A stretch of DNA of 64,000 bases, from contig NC_058196.1 in NCBI RefSeq assembly GCF_907165205.1, forward strand, positions 7,358,501 to 7,422,500, in the 5' to 3' direction. This DNA is from Coccinella septempunctata (lineage: Eukaryota; Arthropoda; Insecta; Coleoptera; Coccinellidae). Under the pieces are notes generated by a model. It was not told the DNA's origin, did not search any database, and saw nothing but the letters and a program-made list of their open reading frames with translations. Both the position numbers and the translations under genes were made by a program. Of this stretch, positions 47,104-57,469 are shown piece by piece (position 1 is the first letter of the stretch; each line of letters begins with the position of its first letter).

Positions 47104-47173
47104 GTGCTTCGTTTTTCAATTCGTGTCAGTACAGTTAGAATTTTTAATCTACAGTGTGTTTAAAACCTGAAAT

Positions 47174-48982
47174 ATGTCGCGAAGAAAGAATAGAAGAACA
47201 CACCACAATTCTCGCAAAATGGTAAGTGCATAAAAGTTTTCTGTAAAGAGATTTGCAATGATTCTTGAAAATCTTGTATACGCGGAATCTTTGATTCGTA
47301 CAAACATTTTAACAGTTGATTCTTGAGGTCAAAAGAAACACTTTTTTTCTGAACCATTTTTTCCGAATCGGCTCGGTTTAAAAGATACAAGCTGATGAAA
47401 AACCATAAAAAAATGTTCTCTCACTAAAGGTTTCATCGAATGAAATGAATTTCGGAATATAGTTTTTCATTTATTTGATGAAACTTTTTTAAACACAAAA
47501 AAACACCTACATCTCCAGTTTTTCCATTATGACCATTACGTACCATGAACTGATTTGACTGATTGCAATTCTGTGTAAAAGAACCATATATGTGTAGTGT
47601 CATAGATTCTGCTTGTTATTCTGAAGGGAATCTTGTTTCTCTATGGCTCATTATGAAAACTTAAAATGGCTATAACTTTTTATCAGGGCTGAATCGAAAA
47701 AAATGGTATAAAAAAAAGTGTTTCTTTTCACCTCAATAATCTATTGTTTTAATATTTGTAAGAGTCAAAGATTCACCCTGTATAGACCGACTGAATTTTT
47801 GTTGTTCACAAAACCTGATATATAAGTATTAACTTCATAACAATCGCCTAATTTCTCTTAAATTCTTTACAGACCATCAATATTCCAAAAGAAAATATTG
47901 AGGATCCTCAGAAAACCGATCTTCATGTGGCTGTCGAAAAGGGAAATTTGAAGGAAGTCCTGTTTTTATTACGAAAAGGAGCTAATGTCAATGCCACTGA
48001 CTCGAAAAAGGTTACCCCCCTCCACCTGGCTATACAATTTAGGCATCTCCATCTGGTTGAAACCCTAGTGACTAATGGTGCCAATGTTGAAGCAGAAACA
48101 TGCGACGGTTCCACGCCTATCCACATGGTGAATGATAGCAGTGAAAAGAGAAAAGAATGCATTGAAGAACTTCTCAAATATAACGTCGACTTAGATGCCA
48201 TTGATATAAGGGGGAACACCCTGCTGCTGCTGATTGCTAAAAAATGGCCTAGTCCTGAATTGATCAGGCTACTTTTAGATAACGCCAGCGATGCCAGCAA
48301 CACCGATTTCAAACTGAACAATTGTCTGCATTGCCTAGCGATGCTGACGAATGTGAATCCGGAGATTTACAAAGAAGCAACATATATCCTCACAGACCGT
48401 GGCATAGACGTAAACGCGATAAACATGGCCAGCGAGACGCCTTTGCACAAAGCAGTCTCCTACGGTAACCTTCCAATGGCTGCTTGTCTTCTGCGACACG
48501 GAGCAAGATTGAACATGCTGAACAAGCAGAATTTGAATCCGTTGGAGCTGGCCATCAAGAGACGAAATTCGAAAATGAAATTATTGATCATGAAATACGC
48601 CTTCATCCATACACTGAATGGAATTCCTATTCCTGAGAAGATCCATCAGGATATCTACTCTGACGATGAGCTGAGATGTCTGTGGCATCTTCTCGATAAG
48701 GATTTAATTCATTTCGAGAACTCCGTCAGGTTTGATGGGAGATTCCCATTTACACCTTTCCAAATACTGAGTGGCCGAATTTATATGTATCCGACGCTTA
48801 TCTCGTCTCTTGATCCTTATACAGCGATGGTTGGCGAACCACGATCAGCCTTCTTCGACGAGGTTTTGGAAACCTGGGAGCTTACAGTCAGGAGAATTAA
48901 AGATATATATTCAGAAAGGAAGGATTTCACCACAATCGGTTTACCAATTATTCGACCAAGTTCCCATATGAGAGGATTGTAA
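47174..48982 (+). CDS. Ankyrin-repeat protein, copy 1 (two exons)
   Basis: Exon 1 is 47174-47221 (16 codons, basic: MSRRKNRRTHHNSRKM), donor GTAAGT. Exon 2 is 47873-48982 after TTCTTTACAG. The join is in phase 0 and predicts 385 residues. Residues 29 to about 255 form six or seven ankyrin repeats, with clear cores such as TDLHVAVEKGNLKEVLFLL, TPLHLAIQFRHLHLVETLV and TPLHKAVSYGNLPMAACLL. Ankyrin repeats bind other proteins; no enzyme motif is visible. The last 125 residues or so (LRCLWHLLDKDL, TPFQILSGRIYMYPT, VLETWELTVRRIKDIY) are not ankyrin and I do not recognise them. There is no signal peptide or membrane segment; the basic start could be nuclear. A TATA/initiator promoter and an AATAAA (49041) frame the gene. 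Copy 2 at 54605-56413 is nearly identical but has a nonsense change. Confidence 0.85.
47277..47784. mobile_element. Foldback MITE in the ankyrin gene intron, copy 1
   Basis: About 100 bp at the left (TATACGCGGAATCTTTGA, AAAAGAAACACTTTTTTTC) is the reverse complement of the right end (AAAAAAAGTGTTTCTTTTC, TCAAAGATTCACCCTGTATA). It fills most of the 651 bp intron. Confidence 0.65.
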
Positions 48983-49040
48983 ATAATAATTGTGTTTATA
49001 TTAATGTATATATCGATTTAAAGAATGCTTTTTTTCTGTT

Positions 49041-49046
49041 AATAAA
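49041..49046 (+). terminator. Polyadenylation signal of ankyrin copy 1
   Basis: AATAAA 58 bases after the stop codon, in TTCTGTTAATAAATTCATCG. Confidence 0.65.
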
Positions 49047-49061
49047 TTCATCGTTAAAATA

Positions 49062-49470
49062 CACTGCGTAAAAAATTAATGCACATTCTGAAAATCCCAA
49101 TTTTAATGAAAGTTAACTCTACATTGACTTTAATCATATTTTATTTTTTATGTTCTCTCGGGAAGGTTTTGAACGAAACAAGACATTAAATGGAAGAAAA
49201 ATTCAGGATTTCACCGAATCTTATGTGAAAGAAGAGAAATGAACAATTTTCAAAATACTGAAATGCTGATGAGTGATTTAATACTTGGTATTTCCACCCC
49301 TTGCGTTAATTACACCTCGGCAACGACGGTTCATACTCAAAATGAGTGATCTTAAAATGTTCTGATCTAATCCTTCCCAGATTTCTCCGAGTTGGATTCC
49401 TAAGTCATTAAGAGTAGTTGGATGATTTTCTGAACTTCTCAGCCTTCTATTGTCTCTTTCAACATTCATT
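49062..49470 (-). mobile_element. Tc1-like transposase 3' fragment, copy 1
   Basis: A minus-strand frame ending at 49278 carries the Tc1 transposase C-terminus (LGEIWEGLDQNILRSLI, then SMNRRCRGVINARGGNTKY). Downstream on that strand the sequence runs to ACACTGCGTAAAAAATTAAT at 49062, a likely terminal-repeat end. Only the last 60 or so residues remain. Confidence 0.75.
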
Positions 49471-49976
49471 AATGAATTTCACAGAAAAGCCCTTCAGCCA
49501 GAACGTCAATTGTATAGTTTAATGATCCATTAACATTTTAATCTTTCATTGAACGCTGTATGCAAGGTGTTCCAAGAAACGTGACCCTTTTGCTTTATGC
49601 GAAATGTGTGACAAGAAATTACTCTTAAATTTTTTCGTATTACGTTTTTTCTTTAATTTGTGAATATGTGGGAGCTTTTGTTTTTTCAAATTTACATTAC
49701 TGATAAAGGGTAATGTGGGGTAGTTAATATTTGTCATGCTCTCTACTACAACCGTTGGTTATTACCATTCATAAACTTAAGCACGTCGTATATTTTTGTG
49801 TTCCACGATTTTGGTGATTTTTATCACCAATTCCACTAATGCGTTCTGGTGAACGTTCGATAGATCGATAGATCTGTATGGAAAAAGATCGTTAGGTTGC
49901 AATTCGATTGGCGAATTATACGAATCGACTGAGTTTTTTCTGGTGTAGTATTTGGAGCGTGTTTTCGGATACAGGG
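49471..49976. other. Right part of the duplicated segment, no gene seen
   Basis: AT-rich DNA identical in layout to 56902-57407. It ends with GATACAGGGTG, where the duplication junction joins satellite. The short minus-strand frames have no recognisable domain. Confidence 0.55.
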
Positions 49977-50744
49977 TGATATCAATTTCTCAAAAACTGT
50001 TGGACCAATACGACCCAAATCTTGAAACTGCACATAGTTTTCGAAATGAGACGCACATGTTGAATTTCAGATCGATAGTTCTGATAGGAATGGAGATTTC
50101 AGTGGTCGATTCGACAAAATATTATTTCAATTCCTAAGGAACTATTGGATCAATTCGAACCAAATCTTGAAACTGCACATAGTTTTCGAATTGAGATGCA
50201 CATGTTGAATTTCAGTTCGATAGTTCAGATAGGAATTGAGATTTCAGTGGTCAATTCGGCAAAGTGTGATATCAATTCCTCGAAAACTGTTGAATCAATT
50301 CAAACCAAATTTTGAAACTGCACATAGTTTTCGAAATGGGATGCACATGTTGAATTTCAGTTCGATAGTTCAGATAGGAATTGAGATTTCAGTGGTCAAT
50401 TCGGCAAAGTGTGATACTAATTCCTCGAACAATGTTGGATCAATTCGAACCAAATCTTGAAATTTTACACAGTTTTCGAATTGAGATGCACATGTTGAAT
50501 TTCAGTTCGATAGTTCAGATAGGAATTGAGATTTCAGTTGTCAATTCGGCAAAGTGTGATATCAATTCCTTGAAAACTGTTGGATCAATTTGAACCGAAT
50601 CTTGAAACTGCACGTAGTTTTCGAAATGAGATGCATATGTTGAATCAATCAATTCGAACCAAATCTTGAAACTGCACATAGTTTTCGGATTGAGATGCAC
50701 ATGTTGAATTTCAGTTCGAAAGTTCAGATAGGATTTGAGATTCC
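49977..50744 (+). repeat. 145 bp satellite, plus orientation, duplicate of 44891 onward
   Basis: Starts inside a monomer (ATATCAATTTCTCAAAAACT) exactly as at about 44891 and follows that sequence closely for about 600 bp. It ends in an irregular junction (ATGTTGAATCAATCAATTCG at about 50638, an internal deletion) before the orientation flips. Confidence 0.92.
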
Positions 50745-51240
50745 AAGATTTGGTTCGAATTGATCCAACAGTTTTCAAGGAATTGATATTACACTTTGCC
50801 GCATCGACCACTGAAATCTCAATTCCTATCTGAACTATCGAACTGAAATTCGACATGTGCATCTCAATTCGAAAACTATGTGCAGTTTCAAGATTTGGTT
50901 CGAATTGATCCAATATTTCCTTAGGAATTGAAATAATATTTTTTCGAATCGACTACTGAAATCTCCATTCCTATCAGAACTATCGATCTGAAATTCAACA
51001 TGTGCATCTCAATTCGAAAACTATGTGCAGTTTCAAGATTTGTTTCGAATTGATCCAACAGTTTTCGAGGAATTGATATCACAGTTTGTTGAATTGACCA
51101 CTGAAATCTCAATTCCTATCTGAACTGTCGAACTGAAATTCAACATGTGCATCTCAATTCGAAAACCATGTGCAGTTTCAAGATTTGGTTCGAATTGATT
51201 CAAAAGTTCCTAAGGAATTGACATAATATTTTATCTTGAA
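50745..51240 (-). repeat. 145 bp satellite, minus orientation
   Basis: Orientation flips at GAGATTCC|AAGATTTGGTTCG (about 50744). It repeats with an offset of 854 bp at about 51598-52087. Confidence 0.92.
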
Positions 51241-51250
51241 ACTGCACATA

Positions 51251-51337
51251 TACTTCATTCACTTTTATTTTAGCAGTCGGTTGGCCATGAAAATTTGACA
51301 CATTTCACTCTGTATAGTACGAAAATGTGGGGTTATG
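51251..51337. mobile_element. Orphan left end (87 bp) of the 1.2 kb TIR transposon
   Basis: Starts TACTTCATTC like 45529 and matches its first 87 bases with about one change, then breaks into satellite after GGGGTTATG. There is no right end, so it was left by recombination or deletion. Confidence 0.85.
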
Positions 51338-51597
51338 GGATGCATATGTTGAATTTCAGTTCGATATTTCTGATAGGAATTGAGATTTCAGTGGTCAATT
51401 CGGCAAAGTGTGATATCAATTCCTTGAAAAGTGTTGGATCAATTCGAACCGAATCTTGAAACTGCACGTAGTTTTCGAAATGAGATGCATATGTTGAATC
51501 AATCAATTCGAACCAAATCTTGAAACTGCACAAAGTTTTCGGATTGAGATGCACATGTTGAATTTCAGTTCGAAAGTTCAGATAGGATTTGAGATTC
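51338..51597 (+). repeat. 145 bp satellite, plus orientation
   Basis: Short stretch between the orphan transposon end and the next flip. It contains a second copy of the ATGTTGAATCAATCAATTCG junction (about 51493). Confidence 0.9.
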
Positions 51598-52087
51598 CAA
51601 GATTTGGTTCGAATTGATCCAACAGTTTTCAAGGAATTGATATTACACTTTGCCGCATCGACCACTGAAATCTCAATTCCTATCTGAACTATCGAACTGA
51701 AATTCGACATGTGCATCTCAATTCGAAAACTATGTGCAGTTTCAAGATTTGGTTCGAATTGATCCAATATTTCCTTAGGAATTGAAATAATATTTTTTCG
51801 AATCGACTACTGAAATCTCCATTCCTATCAGAACTATCGATCTGAAATTCAACATGTGCATCTCAATTCGAAAACTATGTGCAGTTTCAAGATTTGTTTC
51901 GAATTGATCCAACAGTTTTCGAGGAATTGATATCACAGTTTGTTGAATTGACCACTGAAATCTCAATTCCTATCTGAACTGTCGAACTGAAATTCAACAT
52001 GTGCATCTCAATTCGAAAACCATGTGCAGTTTCAAGATTTGGTTCGAATTGATTCAAAAGTTCCTAAGGAATTGAAATAATATTTTA
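51598..52087 (-). repeat. 145 bp satellite, minus orientation
   Basis: Near-identical to 50745-51235. It ends at ATTTTATCTTGAAACTGC, where the orientation flips back. Confidence 0.9.
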
Positions 52088-52684
52088 TCTTGAAACTGCA
52101 CATAGTTTTCGAAATGAGACGCACATGTTGAATTTCAGATCGATAGTTCTGATAGGAATGGAGATTTCAGTGGTCGATTCGACAAAATATTATTTCAATT
52201 CCTAAGGAACTATTGGATCAATTCGAACCAAATCTTGAAACTGCACATAGTTTTCGAATTGAGATGCACATGTTGAATTTCAGTTCGATAGTTCAGATAG
52301 GATTTGAGATTTCAGTGGTCAATTCGGCAAAGTGTGATATCAATTCCTCGAAAACTGTTGAATCAATTCAAACCAAATTTTGAAACTGCACATAGTTTTC
52401 GAAATGGGATGCACATGTTGAATTTCAGTTCGATAGTTCAGATAGGAATTGAGATTTCAGTGGTCAATTCGGCAAAGTGTGATACTAATTCCTCGAACAA
52501 TGTTGGATCAATTCGAACCAAATCTTGAAATTTTACACAGTTTTCGAATTGAGATGCACATGTTGAATTTCAGTTCGATAGTTCAGATAGGAATTGAGAT
52601 TTCAGTTGTCAATTCGGCAAAGTGTGATATCAATTCCTTGAAAACTGTTGGATCAATTTGAACCAAATTTTGAAACTGCACATA
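52088..52684 (+). repeat. 145 bp satellite, plus orientation, left part of duplication copy 2
   Basis: Follows 44934-45528 almost exactly and leads into the same transposon boundary (GCACATA|TACTTC). Confidence 0.92.
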
Positions 52685-53538
52685 TACTTCATTCACTTTT
52701 ATTTTAGCAGTCGGTTGGCCATGGAAATTTGACACATTTCACTCTGTATAGTACGAAAATGTGGGGTTATGAAGCTTGTCAAAACATTTTTGGGTTTTAA
52801 ATCAACGCTATGTTGCCCGTTCTACGTAAAAGTTTCTGCTATTACGTATTTTATCACAATGTCGAATTTCTTCGGAAAATATTATATGTGACGAACAAAA
52901 TTGAAGTTTATGCAAACTGATTGAAGGCATACCAAATCCAGTTATTCACATGGAATATACAAGAGATCAATATAATATCATAATATGCACTAGCTTGAGG
53001 AGAGTTGATGTTCGTTATCTTCTTTGGCTTACATCATTTGTAGATTTCAAAAATATTAACTAGAAGATGAAATGCATATGATGCAGTAGTTGGGAATGGG
53101 TATCTCCCAAAGGAATTAACAGATAATTACAAGAATGTTAAATTCTTCAACAAAAATCATCTTGCATCAATATAAGTAAAAGAAATTGAAGGAAGTTTCA
53201 AGTTAAGATGAACTTCACCTTTGAACAAAAATTTCACATGAATAAACAAGTAACAGGGTAACTTGCGCGTATTTGTGGCTATTCATCTTAATACATTGAT
53301 GTAATAATAATAATTATAGGTATTTATTAGTACCATAAGACATTTACATTGTATAGGACAAGTCAAATGAAAAATAGAAAAATCCATTTTAGGGAACTTA
53401 TTCTCCGATGTTATTTATCGAAAATCCTGTAGTAAACTTTTCGCATTAATTCACTCAAACATAAAATTCTCGAATGCCACCACTTTTTTGGGTCTCCCAA
53501 TAGAAGGAAATTCTTTGTCATCCTCTTCATTCACAATC

Positions 53539-53813
53539 AGACAAAAAGCGACAATTCCAGAAGATTTTCAAAAGTAGATTTTTTTCGTCTGATGAAGGAG
53601 TCTGATATAGACTCCGAAACGTTACGAAGAATTATAGTTTCAACGTTATTTATTTTGAGTTCATTGTCAGGCAACAATTTTTTCTAGTTAATTTGCTCCT
53701 GACAAATTAGTGCAAGAATTCACGCAGGAGCAAATCGTTGATTTCATTTTTAATTAATTTTGTTTCAGAGATTGGGAGTGAAAGCCCTAAAAGGTTTGTG
53801 AAGAGATACAATC
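53539..53813 (+). mobile_element. 275 bp insertion with hammerhead-like motif
   Basis: Absent from the otherwise matching copy 1 (empty site near 46388). ACAATC occurs on both sides (53533-53538 and 53808-53813), giving a 6 bp target duplication. The insert contains the ribozyme-like motif and a 12 bp inverted pair (ATTTGCTCCTG at about 53690, CAGGAGCAAAT at about 53726). No coding potential. It is best described as a small non-autonomous retroelement or retrozyme-like sequence. Confidence 0.7.
53583..53629 (+). ncRNA. Hammerhead-ribozyme-like motif
   Basis: Layout in order: stem I left TTTCGT (53583-53588); core CTGATGA (53589-53595); stem II GGAGTC / GACTCC (53597-53602 and 53610-53615) with a 7-base loop; core GAAA (53616-53619); minimal stem III plus a cleavage-type triplet (C, then GTT 53621-53623); stem I right ACGAAG (53624-53629), which pairs with TTTCGT. 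This is the type I order with the very short stem III known in Penelope-like elements and retrozymes. One extra A (53596) lies between core and stem II, which could weaken activity. Confidence 0.6.
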
Positions 53814-54174
53814 TTTCTGATTTTGGAAATATTCAGCTAAAATATAAGTCGTTTAGATTCAGATGAAACATTATATACATTCTCTTACATTGAATTATGT
53901 TCGCTACCGTCTAACGTATTGTGGATTTTAGAATATCAGGGTATAACTATTTGAATGAGCGGACCGGAATTCTAAATATCACTTCCTGAAACCCTGTCTC
54001 TTTTTTCAATCACTTTCGGCATTTTCGTAATAAAAATTGATATTAGTTGTGGCAACGGCGTTATGACATTAACGACATTTCATGAGTGCCAACTTAACTT
54101 CGTTCTAGTTACAAAAACTTGAGAAAATTATTTCATGGCCAACCGACTGCTAAAATAAATTTTAATGAAGTATA

Positions 54175-54497
54175 ATTATAAATGCCCTCTCCTTCCATGT
54201 CACTGTGCATTTGGAAAGTTTCGCACAACAGTTCCATAAATATATTTCTGATAAAAATTCTCGGAATAATTTCAATTTAAGAAAAACATTCCTTATTGCC
54301 CCCTTCCTAATCTGAATTCAAATTAACCGAAAAGTTAAGTCCCATCCCAAAATTATTACAGGGCCGTTATACCCAATTGGAAAATAAACATTAACTGTCA
54401 TTTGTCAGGTAGTTTGAGATTTTGAAAGGGGGCAGAAATTTCGGTGGTCATCTTACGGTTCTCAGAAAAAAATTACGTACCTAGCTATTCCTACGAG
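54175..54497. other. Upstream region of ankyrin copy 2
   Basis: Duplicate of 46744-47066, with almost no differences; no gene seen. Confidence 0.5.
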
Positions 54498-54534
54498 TAT
54501 ATAAATGAACGTAAATGGGTGTCTTGGTACAGTT
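54498..54534 (+). promoter_or_regulatory. Core promoter of ankyrin copy 2
   Basis: TATATAAAT and initiator-like sequence preserved unchanged from copy 1. Confidence 0.55.
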
Positions 54535-54604
54535 GTGCTTCGTTTTTCAATTCGTGTCAGTACAGTTAGAATTTTTAATCTACAGTGTGTTTAAAACCTG
54601 AAAT

Positions 54605-56413
54605 ATGTCGCGAAGAAAGAATAGAAGAACACACCACAATTCTCGCAAAATGGTAAGTGCATAAAAGTTTTCTGTAAAGAGATTTGCAATGATTCTTGAA
54701 AATCTTGTATACGCGGAATCTTTGATTCGTACAAACATTTTAACAGTTGATTCTTGAGGTCAAAAGAAACACTTTTTTTCTGAACCATTTTTTCCGAATC
54801 GGCTCGGTTTAAAAGCTACAAGCTGATGAAAAACCATAAAAAAATGTTCTCTCACTAAAGGTTTCATCGAATGAAATGAATTTCGGAATATAGTTTTTCA
54901 TTTATTTGATGAAACTTTTTTAAACACAAAATATCACCTACATCTCCAGTTTTTCCATTATGACCATTACGTACCATGAACTGATTTGACTGATTGCAAT
55001 TCTGTGTAAAAGAACCATATATGTGTAGTGTCATAGATTCTGCTTGTTATTCTGAAGGGAATCTTGTTTCTCTATGGCTCATTATGAAAACTTAAAATGG
55101 CTATATCTTTTTATCAGGGCTGAATCGAAAAAAATGGTATAAAAAAAAGTGTTTCTTTTCACCTCAATAATCTATTGTTTTAATATTTGTAAGAGTCAAA
55201 GATTCACCCTGTATAGACCGACTGAATTTTTGTTGTTCACAAAACCTGATATATAAGTATTAACTTCATAACAATCGCCTAATTTCTCTTAAATTCTTTA
55301 CAGACCATCAATATTCCAAAAGAAAATATTGAGGATCCTCAGAAAACCGATCTTCATGTGGCTGTCGAAAAGGGAAATTTGAAGGAAGTCCTGTTTTTAT
55401 TACGAAAAGGAGCTAATGTCAATGCCACTGACTCGAAAAAGGTTACCCCCCTCCACCTGGCTATACAATTTAGGCATCTCCATCTGGTTGAAACCCTGGT
55501 GACTAATGGTGCCAATGTTGAAGCAGAAACATGCGACGGTTCCACGCCTATCCACATGGTGAATGATAGCAGTGAAAAGAGAAAAGAATGCATTGAAGAA
55601 CTTCTCAAATATAACGTCGACTTAGATGCCATTGATATAAGGGGGAACACCCTGCTGCTGCTGATTGCTAAAAAATAGCCTAGTCCTGAATTGATCAGGC
55701 TACTTTTAGATAACGCCAGCGATGCCAGCAACACCGATTTCAAACTGAACAATTGTCTGCATTGCCTAGCGATGCTGACGAATGTGAATCCGGAGATTTA
55801 CAAAGAAGCAACATATATCCTCACAGACCGTGGCATAGACGTAAACGCGATAAACATGGCCAGCGAGACGCCTTTGCACAAAGCAGTCTCCTACGGTAAC
55901 CTTCCAATGGCTGCTTGTCTTCTGCGACACGGAGCAAGATTGGACATGCTGAACAAGCAGAATTTGAATCCGTTGGAGCTGGCCATCAAGAGACGAAATT
56001 CGAAAATGAAATTATTGATCATGAAATACGCCTTCATCCATACACTGAATGGAATTCCTATTCCTGAGAAGATCCATCAGGATATCTACTCTGACGATGA
56101 GCTGAGATGTCTGTGGCATCTTCTCGATAAGGATTTAATTCATTTCGAGAACTCCGTCAGGTTTGATGGGAGATTCCCATTTACACCTTTCCAAATACTG
56201 AGTGGCCGAATTTATATGTATCCGACGCTTATCTCGTCTCTTGATCCTTATACAGCGATGGTTGGCGAACCACGATCAGCCTTCTTCGACGAGGTTTTGG
56301 AAACCTGGGAGCTTACAGTCAGGAGAATTAAAGATATATATTCAGAAAGGAAGGATTTCACCACAATCGGTTTACCAATTATTCGACCAAGTTCCCATAT
56401 GGGAGGATTGTAA
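54605..56413 (+). pseudogene. Ankyrin-repeat gene, copy 2, nonsense mutation
   Basis: Same two-exon structure as copy 1 (54605-54652 and 55304-56413, intact splice sites), offset by 7431 bp. A TGG codon has become TAG at 55676-55678, corresponding to residue 141, so the protein would end inside the fourth ankyrin repeat. The remaining frame is open to the normal stop, and the few other differences are missense (for example Asn to Asp near 55943, Arg to Gly four residues before the end... at the MRGL/MGGL position). The loss is therefore recent. It could make a 140-residue ankyrin fragment, be read through, or be polymorphic. Confidence 0.82.
54708..55215. mobile_element. Foldback MITE in the ankyrin intron, copy 2
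   Basis: Duplicate of 47277-47784 with the same boundaries. Confidence 0.62.
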
Positions 56414-56471
56414 ATAATAATTGTGTTTATATTAATGTATATATCGATTTAAAGAATGCTTTTTTTCTGTT

Positions 56472-56477
56472 AATAAA
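56472..56477 (+). terminator. Polyadenylation signal of ankyrin copy 2
   Basis: AATAAA at the same position relative to the stop as in copy 1. Confidence 0.6.
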
Positions 56478-56492
56478 TTCATCGTTAAAATA

Positions 56493-56901
56493 CACTGCGT
56501 AAAAAATTAATGCACATTCTGAAAATCCCAATTTTAATGAAAGTTAACTCTACATTGACTTTAATCATAACTTATTTTTTATGTTCTCTCGGGAAGGTTT
56601 TGAACGAAACAAGACATTAAATGGAAGAAAAATTCAGGATTTCACCGAATCTTATGTGAAAGAAGAGAAATGAACAATTTTCAAAATACTGAAATGCTGA
56701 TGAGTGATTTAATACTTGGTATTTCCACCCCTTGCGTTAATTACACCTCGGCAACGACGGTTCATACTCAAAATGAGTGATCTTAAAATGTTCTGATCTA
56801 ATCCTTCCCAGATTTCTCCGAGTTGGATTCCTAAGTCATTAAGAGTAGTTGGATGATTTTCTGAACTTCTCAGCCTTCTATTGTCTCTTTCAACATTCAT
56901 T
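56493..56901 (-). mobile_element. Tc1-like transposase 3' fragment, copy 2
   Basis: Duplicate of 49062-49470 carried along with the ankyrin segment; same NARGGNTKY ending. Confidence 0.72.
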
Positions 56902-57407
56902 AATGAATTTCACAGAAAAGCCCTTCAGCCAGAACGTCAATTGTATAGTTTAATGATCCATTAACATTTTAATCTTTCATTGAACGCTGTATGCAAGGTG
57001 TTCCAAGAAACGTGACCCTTTTGCTTTATGCGAAATGTGTGACAAGAAATTACTCTTAAATTTTTTCGTATTACGTTTTTTCTTTAATTTGTGAATATGT
57101 GGGAGCTTTTGTTTTTTCAAATTTACATTACTGATAAAGGGTAATGTGGGGTAGTTAATATTTGTCATGCTCTCTACTACAACCGTTGGTTATTACCATT
57201 CATAAACTTAAGCACGTCGTATATTTTTGTGTTCCACGATTTTGGTGATTTTTATCACCAATTCCACTAATGCGTTCTGGTGAACGTTCGATAGATCGAT
57301 AGATCTGTATGGAAAAAGATCGTTAGGTTGCAATTCGATTGGCGAATTATACGAATCGACTGAGTTCTTTCTGGTGTAGTATTTGGAGCGTGTTTTCGGA
57401 TACAGGG
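56902..57407. other. Right part of duplication copy 2, no gene seen
   Basis: Matches 49471-49976. Unlike copy 1 it runs on after ACAGGGTG into GCCTGAACAAAC and the 174 bp satellite, so this is the original right flank. Confidence 0.55.
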
Positions 57408-57469
57408 TGGCCTGAACAAACAAATAAACCGCGATTGTTTTGAAGGTTGTTCTAAAGGAGTTCCTCTTT

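Larger units (their letters stand above)
52685..54172. mobile_element. 1.2 kb non-autonomous DNA transposon, copy 2, with nested insert
   Basis: Same TIRs and TA flanks as copy 1. It is longer by exactly 275 bp because of an insertion at 53539-53813. Confidence 0.82.

Noticed and set aside
47923..48321. 132-codon minus-strand frame, repeated at 55354-55752
   Set aside because: Antisense shadow of the ankyrin exon; its codons mirror the repeat structure of the real gene.
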